Of a stretch of 64,000 nt of DNA, positions 14,689 through 29,677 are shown piece after piece. Below the pieces are notes generated by a model. That model worked only from the letters and a program-made list of their open reading frames with translations. It was not told where the DNA came from and did not search any database. Within the stretch, counting starts at the first letter, position 1; each line of letters starts with the position of its first letter. The DNA comes from Chamaelirium japonicum (lineage: Eukaryota; Streptophyta; Magnoliopsida; Liliales; Melanthiaceae), in the NCBI GenBank assembly GCA_947650365.1, contig OX393550.1, positions 121,646,374-121,710,373 of the forward strand. The letters run 5' to 3'. Made by a program: the position numbers and the translations under genes.

Positions 14689-16219
14689 CATTCTATTTCA
14701 TTCGTACGATCCATTCTAATTCATTCGCACGATCCATTCTAATTCATTCATACGATCTATTCTAATTCATTCGTACGATCCATTCTAATTTATTCGTACG
14801 ATCCATTCTAATTCATTCGCACAATCTATTCTAATTCATTCGTACGATCCATTCTAATTCATTCGCACGATCCATTCTAATTCATTCATACGATCCATTC
14901 TATTTCATTCATACGATCCATTCTTACTCATTCATACGATCCATTCTAATTCATTTGCACGAAGGTATCCATTCTAATTCCTTCGTACGATCTATTCTAA
15001 TTCCTTCGTACGATCCATTCTAATTCATTCGTACGATCCATTCTAATTCATTCGTACGATCCATTCTAATTCCTTTGTATGATCCATTCTAATTCATTTG
15101 TACGGTATGATTCATTCTAATTCATTCGTACGATTCATTCTAATTCAATTCATTCTAATTCATTCGTACGATCCATTCTAATTCATTCGTACGATCCATT
15201 CTAATTCATTCGTACGATTCATTCTAATTCAATCCATTCTAATTCATTCATACGATCCATTCTTACTCATTCGTACGATCCATTCTAATTCATTCGCACG
15301 AATGAATCTATTCTAATTCATTCGTATGATCCATTCTAATTCATTCGCATGAATGTATCCATTCTAATTCATTCTTACGATCCATTCTATCTCATTCGTA
15401 CAATCCATTCTATTTCATTCGTTCGATCCATTCTAATTCATTCGCACGATCCATTCTAATTCATTCGCATGATCCATTCTAATTCATTCGTACGATCGAT
15501 TCTAATTCATTCATACGATCCATTCTAATTCATTCGCACGAATGTATACATTCTAATTCATTCGTACGATCCATTCTAATTCAGTCGCACGATCTATTCT
15601 AATTCATTCATACGATCCATTCTAATTTATTCGCACGATCCATTCTAATTCATTCATACGATCCATTCTAATTCATTCATATGATCCATTCTAATTCATT
15701 CGCACGATCCATTCTTACTCATTCGTACGATCCATTCTAATTCATTCGCACGATCCATTCTAATTCATTAATACGATCCATTCTAATTCATTCGCACGAT
15801 CCATTCTAATTCATTCACACTCATACGATCCATTCTAATTCATTCGCACGAATGTATCCTTTCTAATTCATTCGTACGATTCATTCTAATTCAATCCATT
15901 CTAATTCATTCGTACGATCCATTCTTACTCATTCGTACGATCCATTCTAATTCATTCGCACGAATGAATCCATTCTAATTCATTCGTATGATCCATTCTA
16001 ATTCATTCGCATGAATGTATCCATTCTAATTCATTCGCACGATCCATTCTAATTCATTCGCATGATCCATTCTAATTCATTCGTACGATCGATTCTAATT
16101 CATTCATACGATCCATTCTAATTCATTCGCACGAATGTATCCATTCTAATCCATTCGTACGATCCATTCTAATTCATTCGCACAATCTATTCAAATTCAT
16201 TCATACGATCCATTCTAAT
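14689..16219 (-). repeat. Minus-orientation satellite block
   Basis: Minus-type units. From about 14,940 to 15,580 it matches 17,650-18,290 at a 2,709-bp offset. Confidence 0.92.
14940..15580 (-). repeat. 2.7-kb-offset duplication, copy 1
   Basis: Matches 17,650-18,290 at a 2,709-bp offset, checked at TACGGTATGA (15,101 and 17,810), AATGAATC (15,301 and 18,010) and AATGTAT (15,541 and 18,250). Confidence 0.8.
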
Positions 16220-16976
16220 TTAGAATTAGAATTGATCGTACGAATGAATTAGAATAGATTGTGCGAATGAATTAGAATGGATCATACGAATGAATTGGAA
16301 TGGATACATTCGTGCGAATGAATTAGAATGGATCGTATGAATGAATTAGAGTGGATACATTCGTACAAATGAATTAGAATGGATCGTACGAATGAATTAG
16401 AATGGATACATTCGTGCGAATGAATTAGAATGGATCGTATGAATTAGAATGGATCGTACGAAGGAATTAGAATGGATCGTATGAATGAATTAGATTGGAT
16501 CGTATTAATGAATTTGAATGGATCGTATGAATGAATTAGATTGGATCGTATGAATGAATTAGAATGGATCTTGCGAATGAATTAGAATGGATCGTACAAA
16601 TGAAATAGAATGGATTGTATGAATGAATTAGAATAGATCGTGCGAATTAATTAGAATGGATCGTACGAATGAATTAGAATGGATCATATGAATGAATTAG
16701 AATGGATCGTACGTATGAATTAGAATGGATCGTGTGAATGAATTAGAATGGATCGTATGAATGAATTAGAGTAGATACATTCGTACGAAGGAATTAGAAT
16801 GGATCGTACGAATGAATTAGAATGGATTATATGAATGAATTAGAATGGATCGTACGAATGAATTAGAATGGATACATTCGTGCGAATGAATTAGAATGGA
16901 TTGTACGAACAAATTAGAATGGATCGTACGAATGAATTAGAATAGATTGTACGAATGAATTAGAATGGATCGTACG
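16220..16976 (+). repeat. Plus-orientation satellite block
   Basis: Plus-type units between flips near 16,219 (TTTAGAATTAGAATTG) and 16,976 (CGTACGTCTAATTC). Confidence 0.9.
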
Positions 16977-19750
16977 TCTAATTCATTCGTACGATCCATT
17001 CTAATTCATTCATACAATCCATTCTACTTCTTTTGCATGAATGTATCCATTCTAATTCATTCGTACGATCCATTCTAATTCATTCGTACGACCCATTCAA
17101 ATTCATTCGCACGATCTATTCTAATTCATTCGTACGATCTATTCTATTTCATTCGTACAATCCATTCTAATTCATTCATACGATCCAATCTAATTCATTC
17201 ATACGATCCATTCTAATTCATTCGTACGATCTATTCTATTTCATTCATACGATCCATTCTAATTTGTTTGTACAATCCTTTCTAATTCCTTCGTATGATC
17301 CATTCTATTTCATTCGTATGACCCATTCTAATTCATAAGTACGATCCTTTCTAATTCCTTCGTACGATCCATTCTATTTCATTTGTATGACCCATTCTAA
17401 TTCATAAGTACGATCCATTCTAATTCATTCAAACGATCCATTCTAATTCATTCGTACGATCCATTCTAATTCATTCGCACGATCCATTCTAATTCATTCA
17501 TACGATCCAATCTAATTCATTCATACGATCCATTTTAATTCATTCGCACGAATGTATCCATTCTAATTCATTCGCACGATCCATTCTAATTCATTCATAC
17601 GATCCATTCTATTTCATTCGTACGATTCATTCTAATTCATTTGCAAGAAGGTATCCATTCTAATTCATTCGTACTATCCATTCTAATTCCTTCGTACGAT
17701 CCATTCTAATTCCTTCGTACGATCCATTCTAATTCATTCGTACGATCCATTCTAATTCATTCGTACGATCCATTCTAATTCCTTCGTATGATCCATTATG
17801 ATTCATTCGTACGGTATGATTCATTCTAATTCATTCGTACGATTCATTCTAATTCAATTCATTCTAATTCATTCGTACGATCCATTCTAATTCATTCGTA
17901 CGATCCATTCTAATTCATTTGTACGATTCATTCTAATTCAATCCATTCTAATTCATTCGTACGATCCATTCTTACTCATTCGTACGATCCATTCTAATTC
18001 ATTCGCACGAATGAATCCATTCTAATTCATTCGTATGATCCATTCTAATTCATTCGCATGAATGTATCCATTCTAATTCATTCGTACGATCCATTCTATC
18101 TTATTCGTACAATCCATTCTATTTCATTCGTACGATCCATTCTAATTCATTCGCACGATCCATTCTAATTCATTCGCATGATCCATTCTAATTCATTCGT
18201 ACGATCGATTCTAATTCATTCATACGATCCATTCTAATTCATTCGCACGAATGTATCCATTCTAATTCATTCGTACGATCCATTCTAATTCATTCGTACG
18301 ATCCATTCTTACTCATTCGTACGATCCATTCTAATTCATTCATACGTTCCAATCTAATTCATTCATACGATCCATTCTAATTCATTCGCACAATCTATTC
18401 TAATTCATTCATACGATCCATTCTAATTTATTCGCACGATCCATTCTAATTCATTCATACGATCCATTCTAATTCATTCATATGATCCATTCTAATTCAT
18501 TCGCACGATCCATTCTTACTCATTCGTACGATCCATTCTAATTCATTCGTACTATCCATTCTAATTCATTCATACGATCCATTCTATTTCATTCGTACGA
18601 TCCATTCTTACTCATTCGTACGATCCATTCTAATTCATTTACACGAAGGTATCCATTCTAATTCATTCGTACGATCCATTCTAATTCCTTCGTACGATCC
18701 ATTCTAATTCATTCGTACGATCCATTCTAATTCATTCGCACGATCCATTCTAATTCATTCGCACGATCCATTCTAATTCATTAGCACGATCCATTCTAAT
18801 TCATTCGTACGATCCATTCTAATTCATTTATACGATCCAATCTAATTCATTCATACGATCCATTCTAATTCTTTCGCACGAATGTATCCATTCTAATTCA
18901 TTCTAATTCAATCCATTCTAATTTATTCGTACGATCCATTCTAATTCATTCGTACAATCCATTCTAATTCATTCGCACGATCCATTCGCATTCACTCAAA
19001 CGATCCATTCTAATTCATTCATATGGTCCATTCTAATTCATTCGCACGAATGTATCCATTCTAATTCATTCGTACGATCCATTCTAATTCATTTGTACGA
19101 AATGTATCCACTCTAATTCATTCATACGATCCATTCTAATTCATTCGCACGAATGTATCCATTCCAATTCATTCGTACGATCCATTCTAATTCATTCGCA
19201 CAATCTATTCTAATTCATTCGTACGATCTATTCTAATTCATTAGCATGATCCATTCTAATTCATTCGTACGATCTATTCTATTTCATTCCTACAATCCAT
19301 TCTAATTCTTTTGCACGAATGTATCCATTCTAATTCATTCGTTCGATCCATTCTAATTCATTCGTACGATCCATTCTAATTCATTCGCACGATCCATTCT
19401 AATTCATTCGTACGATCAATTCTAATTCATTAGCACGATCCATTCGCATTCACTCAAACGATCCATTCTTACTCATTCTACGATCCATTCTAATTCATTC
19501 ACACGTTCCATTCTAATTCATTAGCACAATCTATTCTAATTCATTCGTACGATCCATTCTAATTCATTCGCACGATCCATTCTAATTCATTAATACGATC
19601 CATTCTAATTCATTCAAACGATCCATTCTAATTCATTCATACGATCCATTCTAATTCTAATTCATTCATACGATCCATTTTAATTCATTCGCACGATCCA
19701 TTCTAATTCATTCATACGATCCATTCTAATTCATTCATACGATCCATCCT
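16977..19750 (-). repeat. Longest minus-orientation satellite block
   Basis: About 2.8 kb of minus-type units, with several 28-bp units (CGCACGAATGTATCC) and units with TTCATAAGTACG. Confidence 0.93.
17650..18290 (-). repeat. 2.7-kb-offset duplication, copy 2
   Basis: Second copy of 14,940-15,580 within the same orientation family. Confidence 0.8.
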
Positions 19751-20523
19751 AATGAATTAGAATGGATACATTCGTGCGAATGAATTAGAATGGATCATAC
19801 GAATGAATTAGAGTTGATACATTCGTGTAAATGAATTAAAATGGATAATACGAATGAGTAAGAATGGATCGTAGAATTAGAATGGATCGTATGAATGAAT
19901 TAGAATGGATACATACGAATGAATTAGAATGGATCGTATGAATGAATTAGAATGGATCGTACGAATGAATTAGAATGGATCGTACGAATGAATTAGAATG
20001 GATCGTATGAATGAATTAGAATGGATCGTAGTAATGAATTAGAATGGATCCTACGAATGAATTAGAATAGATTGTGCGAATGAATTAGAATGGATCTGGA
20101 TCGTGTATCCATTCCAATTCATTCGTACGACCCATTCTAATTCATTCGCACGATCCTTTCTAATTCATTCATACGATCTATTCTATTTCATTCATACAAT
20201 CCATTCTAATTCATTCATACGATCCAATCTAATTCATTCATACGATCCATTCTAATTCATTCGTACGATCTATTATATTTCATTCATACGATCCATTCTA
20301 ATTCGTTTGTACGATCCTTTCTAATTCCTTCGTATGATCCATTCTATTTCATTCGTATGACCCATTCTAATTCATAAGTACGATCCATTCTAATTCATTC
20401 AAACGATCCATTCTAATTCATTCGTACGATCCATTCTAATTCATTCGCACGGTCCATTCTAATTCATTCATACGATCCAATCTAATTCATTCGTATGATC
20501 CATTCTAATTCATTCGTATGAAT
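19751..20523. repeat. Satellite, plus then minus
   Basis: Plus-type to about 20,106 (switch TCTGGATCGTGTATCC at 20,095), minus-type to about 20,523. Confidence 0.88.
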
Positions 20524-21953
20524 GTATTAGAATGGATCGTATGAGTGAATTAGAATGGATACGAAGGAATTAGAATGGATCGTACGAAGGAATTAGAATG
20601 GAGAATGGATCGTGCGAATGAATTAGAATGGATGTGCGATAAGAATGGATCGTACGAATGAAATAGAATAGATCGTACGGATAAATGAATTTGGATCGTG
20701 CTAATGAATTAGAATGGATCGTACGAATGAATTAGAATGGATCGTACTAATGAATTAGAATAGATTGTGCGAATGAATTAGAATGGATCGTACGAATGAA
20801 TTAGAAAGGATATATTCGTGCGAATGAATTAGAATAGATCGTATGAATGAATTCGATTGGATCGTATTAATGAATTAGAATGGATCGTGCGAATGAATTA
20901 GAATGGATCGTACGAATGAATTAGAATGGATAGATTCGTGCGAATGAATTTGAATGGATTGTACGAAGGAATTAGAACGGATCGTACGAAGGAATTAGAA
21001 TAGATCATACGAAGAAATTAGAATGGATCGTACGAATGAATTAGAATGGATCGTATGAATGAATTAGAATGGATCGTGCGAATGAATTAAAATGGATCGT
21101 ATGAATAAAATAGAATGGATCGTATGAATTAGAATGGATCGTACGAATGAAATAGAATGGATCGTACTAATGAATTAGAATAGATTGTGCGAATGGATTA
21201 GAATGGATCATACGATTGAGTAAGAATGGATTGTACGAATGAAATAGAATAGATCGTACGAATGAATTAGAATGGATCATGCTAATGAATTAGAATTGAT
21301 CGTACGAATGAATTAGAATAAATTGTGCGAATGAATTAGAATGGATCGTATGAATGAATTGGAATGGATACATTCGTGCGAATGAATTAGAATGGATCGT
21401 ATGAATGAATTAGAGTGGATACATTCGTACAAATGAATTAGAATGGATCGTACGAATGAATTAGAATGGATACATTCATGCGAAAGAATTAGAATAGATC
21501 GTATGAATGAATTAGAATGGATTGTATGAATGAAATAGAATGGATCGTACGAATGAATTAGAATGGATCGTGCGAATGAATTAGAATGGATCGTACGAAT
21601 GAATTAGAATGGATCGTACGAATGAATTAGAATGGATCGAACGAATGAATTAGAATGGATACATTCGTGCAATAGAATTAGAATGGATTGTATGAATGAA
21701 TTAGAATGGATCGTGCGAATGAATTAGAATGGATCGTACGAATGAATTAGAATGGATACATTCGTGCGAAAGAATTAGAATAGATCGTATGAATGAATTA
21801 GAATGGATCGTTTGAATGAAATAGAATGGATCGTACGAATGAATTAGAATGGATCGTGCGAATGAATTAGAATGGATCGTACGAATGAATTAGAATGGAT
21901 CGTACGAAGGAATTAGAATGGATCGTACGAATGAATTAGAAAGGATACATTCG
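20524..21953 (+). repeat. Plus-orientation satellite block
   Basis: Plus-type units ending at the ATACATTCGAATTCATTCG switch. Confidence 0.92.
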
Positions 21954-22112
21954 AATTCATTCGTACGATCCATTCTAATTCCTTCGTACGATCCATATTC
22001 TAATTCATTCGCACGATCCATTCTAATTCATTCGCACGATCCATTCTAATTCATTCATACGATCCATTCTAATTCATTCACACAATCCATTCTAATTCAT
22101 TCTAATTTATTC
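21954..22112 (-). repeat. Short inverted block before spacer
   Basis: About 160 bp of minus-type units including a 25-bp CCATATTC unit, leading into the 25-bp spacer. Confidence 0.88.
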
Positions 22113-22137
22113 GTATGTGAGTGGATCGTGTTTTTTC
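22113..22137 (+). repeat. 25-bp non-satellite spacer, copy 1
   Basis: GTATGTGAGTGG then ATCGTGTTTTTTC. It does not fit the monomer except for GGATCGTG, and it marks a minus-to-plus flip. Identical copies are at 26,434, 29,653 and 30,975. Confidence 0.9.
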
Positions 22138-23627
22138 ATGCTAATGAATTAGAATGGATCGTACGAATGAATTAGAATAAATACATTCGTGCGAAAGAAT
22201 TAGAATGAATCGTATGAATGAATTAGATTGGATCGTATAAATGAATTAGAATGGATCGTACGAATGAATTAGAATGGATCATGCTAATGAATTAGAATGG
22301 ATCGTGCGAATGAATTAGAATGGATCGTGCGAATGAATTAGAATGGATCGTACGAATGAATTAGAATGGATCGTACGAATGAATTAGAATGGATCGTTCG
22401 AATGAATTAGAATAGATTGTGCGAATGAATTAGAATGGATCGTACGAATGAATTAGAAAGGATACATTCGTGCGAATGAATTAGAATGGATCGTGCGAAT
22501 GAATTAGAATGGATCGTATTAATGAATTAGAATGGATCGTGCGAATGAATTAGAATGGATCGTACGAATGAGTAAGAATGGATCGTGCGAATAAATTAGA
22601 ATGGATCATATGAATGAATTAGAATAGATCGTATGAATGAATTAGAATAGATCGTGCGAATAAATTAGAATGGATCGTATGAATGAATTAGAATAGATTG
22701 TGCGAATGAATTAGAATGGATCGTACGAATGAATTAGAATGGATACATTCGTGCGAATGAATTAGAATGGATCGTATGAATGAATTAGAATCGATCGTAC
22801 GAATGAATTAGAATGGATCATGCGAATGAATTAGAATGGATCGTGCGAATGAATTAGAATGGATCGTACGAATGAAATAGAAAGGATTGTACGAATGAGA
22901 TAGAATGGATCGAACGAATGAATTAGAATGGATACATTCATGCGAATGAATTAGAATGGATCATACGAATGAATTAGAATGGATTCATTCGTGCGAATGA
23001 ATTAGAATGGATCGTACGAATGAGTAAGAATGGATCGTACGAATGAATTAGAATGGATTGAATTAGAATGAATCGTACGAATGAATTAGAATGGATCGTA
23101 CGAATGAATTAGAATGGATCGTACGAATGAATTAGAATGTATTGAATTAGAATGAATCGTACGAATGAATTAGAATGAATCATACCGTACGAATGAATTA
23201 GAATGGATCATACGAAGGAATAAGAATTGATCGTACGAATGAATTAGAATGGATCGTACGAATGAATTAGAATGGATCGTACGAAGGAATTAGAATGGAT
23301 CGTACGAAGGAATTAGAATGGATAGTACGAATGAATTAGAATGGATACCATCGTGCAAATGAATTAGAATGGATCATACGAATGAGTAAGAATGGATCGT
23401 ACGAATGAAATAGAATGGATCGTATGAATGAATTAGAATGGATCGTGCGAATGAATTAGAATGGATCGTACGAATGAATTAGAATAGATTGTGCGAATGA
23501 ATTAGAATGGATCGTACGAATGAATTAGAATGGATCGTACGAATGAATTAGAATCGATCGTATGAATGAATTAGAATGGATCGTGCGAATGAATTAGAAT
23601 GGATCGTACGAATGAAATAGAATAGAT
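22138..23627 (+). repeat. Plus-orientation satellite block
   Basis: Plus-type units following spacer copy 1. The unit order resembles 26,461-28,000 and 31,000-32,500. Confidence 0.92.
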
Positions 23628-25149
23628 TCGCACGAATGTATCCATTCTAATTCATTCGTACGATCCATTCTAATTCATTCGTACAATCCATTCTAATTCA
23701 TTCGCACGATCCATTCGCATTCACTCAAACGATCCATTCTAATTCATTCATATGATCCATTCTAATTTATTCGCACGAATGTATCCATTCTAATTTATTC
23801 GTACGATCCATTCTAATTCATTTGTACGAATGTATCCACTCTAATTCATTCATACGATCCATTCTAATTCATTCGCACGAATGTATCCATTCCAATTCAT
23901 TCGTACGATCCATTCTAATTCATTCGCACAATCTATTATAATTCATTCGTACGATCAATTCTAATTCATTAGCATGATCCATTCTAATTCTTTCGTACGA
24001 TCTATTCTATTTCATTCGTACAATCCATTCTTACTCAATCGTATGATCCATTCTAATCCATTCGCATAATCTATTCTAATTCATTCGTACGATCCATTCT
24101 ATTTCATTCGTACGATCCATTCTAATTCATACGATCCATTCTATTTCATTCATACGATCGTGCGAATGAATTAGAATGGATCGTATGAATGAAATAGAAT
24201 GGATCGTACGAATGAATTAGAATAGATTGTGTGAATGGATTAGAATGGATCATACGATTGAATTAGAATGGATCGTATGAATGAATTAGAATGGATCGTG
24301 CGAATGAATTAGAATGGATCGTACGAATGAAATAGAATGGATTCACACGAATGTATCCATTCTAATTCATTCGTACGATCTATTCTAATTTATTCGTACG
24401 ATCCATTCTAATTCATTAATACGATCCAATCTAATTCATTCGTACGATCCATTCTAATTCATTCGTACGATCCTTTCTAATTCATTAGAATAGATCGTAT
24501 GAATGAATTAGATTGGATCGTATGAATGAATTAGAATGGATCGTGCGAATGAATTAGAATGGATTGTACGAATGAATTAGAATGGATCGTTTGAATGAAT
24601 TAGAATGGATCGTACTTATGAATTAGAATGGGTCGTACGAATGAATTGGAATGGATACATTCGTGCGAATGAATTAGAATGGATCGTATGAATGAATTAG
24701 AGTGGATACATTCGTACAAATGAATTAGAATGGATCGTACGAATGAATTAGAATGGATACATTCGTGCGAATGAATTAGAATGGATCATATGAATGAATT
24801 AGAATGGATCGTTTGAGTTAATGCAAATGGATCGTGCGAATGAATTAGAATGGATTGTACGAATGAATTAGAATGGATCGTACGAATGAATTAGAATGGA
24901 TCGTACGAAGGAATTAGAATGGATCGTACGAAGGAATTAGAATGGATAGTACGAATGAATTAGAATAGATACCTTCGTGCAAATGAATTAGAATGGATCG
25001 TACGAATGAGTAAGAATGGATCGTATGAATGAAATAGAATGGATCGTATGAATGAATTAGAATGGATCGTGCGAATGAATTAGAATGGATCGTACAAATG
25101 AATTAGAATAGATTGTGCGAATGAATTAGAATGGATACATTCGTGCGAA
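23628..25149. repeat. Satellite with alternating blocks
   Basis: Minus to 24,157 (flip on CGATCG), plus to 24,343, minus to 24,486, plus to about 25,149. Confidence 0.88.
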
Positions 25150-25839
25150 TCCATTCTATTTCATTCATACGATCCATTCTAATTCATTCGCACGATCCAT
25201 TCTAATTCATTCATACGATCCATTCTAATTCATTCGTACGATCCATTCTAATTCATTCATACGATCCATTCTAATTCATTCGCACGATCCATTCTAATTC
25301 ATTCGTACGATCTATTCTAATTCATTCGTACGATCCATTCTAATTCATTAGCACGATCCATTCTAATTCATTCGTACGATCCATTCTATTTCATTCATAC
25401 GATCCATTCAAATTCATTCATACGATCTATTCTAATTCTTTCGCACGAATGTATCCATTCTAATTCATTCGTACGATCCATTCTAATTCTTTTGCACGAA
25501 TGGATCCATTCTAATTCATTCATACGATCCAATCTAATTCATTCATACGATCCATTCTAATTCTTTCGCACGAATGTATCCATTCTAATTCATTCGCACG
25601 ATCCATTCTAAATCATTCATACAATCCATTCTAATTCTTTTGCACGAATGTATCCTTTCTAATTCATTCGTACGATCCATTCTAATTCATTCGTATGATC
25701 TATTCTAATTCATTCGCATGATCCATTATAATTCATTCATACGATCCAATCTAATTCATTCGTACGATCCATTCTAATTCATTCGCACGAATGTATCAAC
25801 TCTAATTCATTCGTACGATCCATTCTAATTCATTCATAC
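25150..25839 (-). repeat. Minus-orientation satellite block
   Basis: Minus-type units ending on an ACATGT-centred palindrome. The last about 200 bp are repeated before 29,034. Confidence 0.9.
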
Positions 25840-26433
25840 ATGTACGAATGAATTAGAATGGATACATTCGTGCGAATGAATTAGAATGGATCGTATGAAT
25901 GAATTAGATTGGATAGTATGCATGAATTAGAATGGATCGTGCGAATAAATTAGAATGGATCGTACGAATGAATTAGAATGGATCTAACGAATGAATTAGA
26001 ATGGATACATTCGTGCAAAAGAATTAGAATGGATTGTATGAATGAATTAGAATGGATCGTGCGAATGAATTAGAATGGATCGTACGAATGAATTAGAATG
26101 GATACATTCGTGCGAAAGAATTAGAATAGATCGTATGAATAAATTAGAATGGATCGTATGAATGAAATAGAATGGATCATACGAATGAATTAGAATGGAT
26201 CGTGCGAATGAATTAGAATGGATCGTACGAATGAATTAGAATGGATCGTACGAAGGAATTAGAAGGGATCGTACGAATGAATTAGAAAGGATACATTCGA
26301 ATTCATTCGTACGATCCATTCTAATTCCTTTGTACGATCCATTCTAATTCATTCGCACGATCCATTCTAATTCATTCATACGATCCATTCTAATTCATTC
26401 ACACAATCCATTCTAATTCATTCTAATTTATTC
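25840..26433. repeat. Satellite, plus then short minus block
   Basis: Plus-type to about 26,298, then minus-type to the spacer. It matches 29,035-29,652 at an offset of about 3.2 kb. Confidence 0.88.
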
Positions 26434-26458
26434 GTATGTGAGTGGATCGTGTTTTTTC
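26434..26458 (+). repeat. 25-bp spacer, copy 2
   Basis: Same 25 bp as at 22,113, in the same position between a short minus block and a long plus block. Confidence 0.9.
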
Positions 26459-28350
26459 GTGCTAATGAATTAGAATGGATCGTACAAATGAATTAGAATG
26501 GATACATTCGAGCGAAAGAATTAGAATGGATCGTATGAATGAATTAGATTGGATCGTATAAATGAATTAGAATGGATCGTACGAATGAATTAGAATGGAT
26601 CGTGCTAATGAATTAGAATGGGTCGTGCGAATGAATTATAATGGATCGTGCGAATGAATTAGAATGGATCGTACGAATGAATTAGAATGGATCGTACGAA
26701 TGAATTAGAATGGATCGTTCGAATGAATTAGAATAGATTGTGCGAATGAATTAGAATGGATCGTACGAATGAATTAGAAAGGATACATTCTTGCGAATGA
26801 ATTAGAATGGATCGTATGAGTGTGAATGAATTAGAATGGATTGTGCGAATGAATTAGAATGGATCATATTAATGAATTAGAATGGATCGTGCGAATGAAT
26901 TAGAATGGATCGTACGAATGAGTAAGAATGGATCGTGCGAATGAATTAGAATCGATCATATGAATGAATTAGAATGGATCGTATGAATGAATTAGAATGG
27001 ATCGTGCGAATAAATTAGAATGGATCGTATGAATGAATTAGAATAGATTGTGTGAATGAATTAGAATGGATCGTACGAATGAATTAGAATGGATACATTC
27101 GTGCGAATGAATTAGAATGGATCGTATGAATGAATTAGAATCGATCGTACGAATGAATTAGAATGGATCATGCGAATGAATTAGAATGGATCGTGCGAAT
27201 GAATTAGAATGGATCGTACGAATGAAATAGAATGGATTGTACGAATGAGATAGAATGGATCGTACGAATGAATTACAATGGATACATTCATGCGAATGAA
27301 TTAGAATGGATCATACGAATGAATTAGAATGGATTCATTCGTGCGAATGAATTAGAATGGATCGTACGAATGAGTAAGAATGGATCGTAGGAATGAATTA
27401 GAATGGATTGAATTAGAATGAATCGTACGAATGAATTAGAATGGATCGTAAGAATGAATTAGAATGGATCGTACGAATGAATTAGTATGGATTGAATTAG
27501 AATGAATCGTACGAATGAATTAGAATGAATCATACCGTACGAATGAATTAGAATGGATCATACGAAGGAATTAGAATGGATCGTACGAATGAATTAGAAT
27601 GAATCGTACGAATGAATTAGAATGGATCGTACGAAGGAATTAGAATGGATCGTACGAAGGAATTAGAATGGATAGTACGAATGAATTTGAATGGATACCT
27701 TCGTGCAAATGAATTAGAATGGATCGTACGAATGAGTAAGAATGGATCGTACGAATGAAATAGAATGAATCGTATGAATGAATTAGAATGGATCGTGCGA
27801 ATGAATTAGAATGGATCGTACGAATGAATTAGAATAGATTGTGCGAATGAATTAGAATGGATCATACGAATGAAATAGAATGGATCGAACGGATGAATTA
27901 GAATGGATCGTGCGAATGAATTAGAATGGATTGTACGAATGAGTAAGAATGGATCGTATGAATGAATTAGAATGGATCGTGCGAATGAATTAAAATGGAT
28001 CGAATGAATGAAATAGAATGGATCGTATGAATTAGAATGGATCGTACCAATGAAATAGAATGGATCGTACGAATGAATTAGAATAGATTGTGCGAATGGA
28101 TTAGAATGGATCATACGATTGAGTAAGAATAGATTGTACGAATGAAATAGAATAGATCGTACGAATGAATTAGAATGGATCGTATGAATGAATTAGAATG
28201 GATCGTGCGAATGAATTAGAATGGATCGTACGAATGAATTAGAATGGATCGTATGAATGAATTAGAATGGATCGTAGTAATAAATTAGAATGGATTCTAC
28301 GAATGAATTAGAATAGATTGTGCGAATGAATTAGAATGGATCTGGATCGT
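26459..28350 (+). repeat. Plus-orientation satellite block
   Basis: Plus-type units ending at TCTGGATCGTGTATCC (28,341). It corresponds to 31,000-32,800, about 4.45-4.54 kb away. The offset change of 92 bp equals four 23-bp units. Confidence 0.92.
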
Positions 28351-29034
28351 GTATCCATTCTAATTCATTCGTACGACCCATTCTAATTCATTCGCACGAT
28401 CCATTCTAATTCATTCGTACGATCTAATCTATTTCATTCGTACAATCCATTCTAATTCATTCATACGATCCAATCTAATTCATTCATACGATCCATTCTA
28501 ATTCATTCGTACGATCTATACTATTTTATTCATACGATCCATTCTAATTCGTTTGTATAATCCTTTCTAATTCCTTCGTACGATCCATTCTATTTCATTC
28601 ATATGACCCATTCTAATTCATAAGTACGATCCATTCTAATTCATTCAAACGATCCATTCTAATTCATTCGTACGATCCATTCTAATTCATTCACACGATC
28701 CATTCTAATTCATTCATACGATCCAATCTAATTCATTCATACAATCCATTCTAATTCATTCGCACGAATGTATCCATTCTAATTCATTCGCACAATCCAT
28801 TCTAATTCATTCATACAATCCATTCTAATTCTTTTGCACGAATGTATCCATTCTAATTCATTCGTACGATCCATTCTAATTCATTCGTATGATCTATTCT
28901 AATTCATTCGCATGATCCATTATAATTCATTCATACGATCCAATCTAATTCATTCGTACGATCCATTCTAATTCATTCGCACGAATGTATCAACTCTAAT
29001 TCATTCGTACGATCCATTCTAGTTCATTCATACA
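28351..29034 (-). repeat. Minus-orientation satellite block
   Basis: Minus-type units. The start matches 32,801-33,200. The end matches 25,660-25,839 and flips on ACATGT (29,032-29,037). Confidence 0.9.
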
Positions 29035-29652
29035 TGTACGAATGAATTAGAATGGATACATTCGTGCAAATGAATTAGAATGGATCGTATGAATGAATTA
29101 GATTGGATCGTATGCATGAATTAGAATGGATCGTGCAAATGAATTAAAATGGATCGTACGAATGAATTAGAATGGATCGAACGAATGAATTAGAATGGAT
29201 ACATTCATGCAAAAGAATTAGAATGGATTGTATGAATGAATTAGAATGGATCGTGCGAATGAATTAGAATGGACCGTACGAATGAATTAGAATGGATACA
29301 TTCGTGCGAAAGAATTAGAATAGATCGTATGAATGAATTAGAATGGATCGTATGAATGAAATAGAATGGATCGTACGAATGAATTAGAATGGATCGTGCG
29401 AATGAATTAGAATGGATCGTACGAATGAATTAGAATGGATCGTACGAAGGAATTAGAATGGATCGTACGAATGAATTAGAAAGGATACATTCGAATTCAT
29501 TCGTACGATCCATTCTAATTCCTTCGTACGATCCATATTCTAATTCATTCGCACGATCCATTCTAATTCATTCGCACGATCCATTCTAATTCATTCATAC
29601 GATCCATTCTAATTCATTCACACAATCCATTCTAATTCATTCTAATTTATTT
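29035..29652. repeat. Satellite, plus then short minus block
   Basis: Repeat of 25,840-26,433. The internal flip at about 29,488 is again at ATACATTCGAATTCATTCG. Confidence 0.88.
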
Positions 29653-29677
29653 GTATGTGAGTGGATCGTGTTTTTTC
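29653..29677 (+). repeat. 25-bp spacer, copy 3
   Basis: Same 25 bp as at 22,113. The flanking satellite base just before it differs (TTTGTATG versus TTCGTATG). Confidence 0.9.
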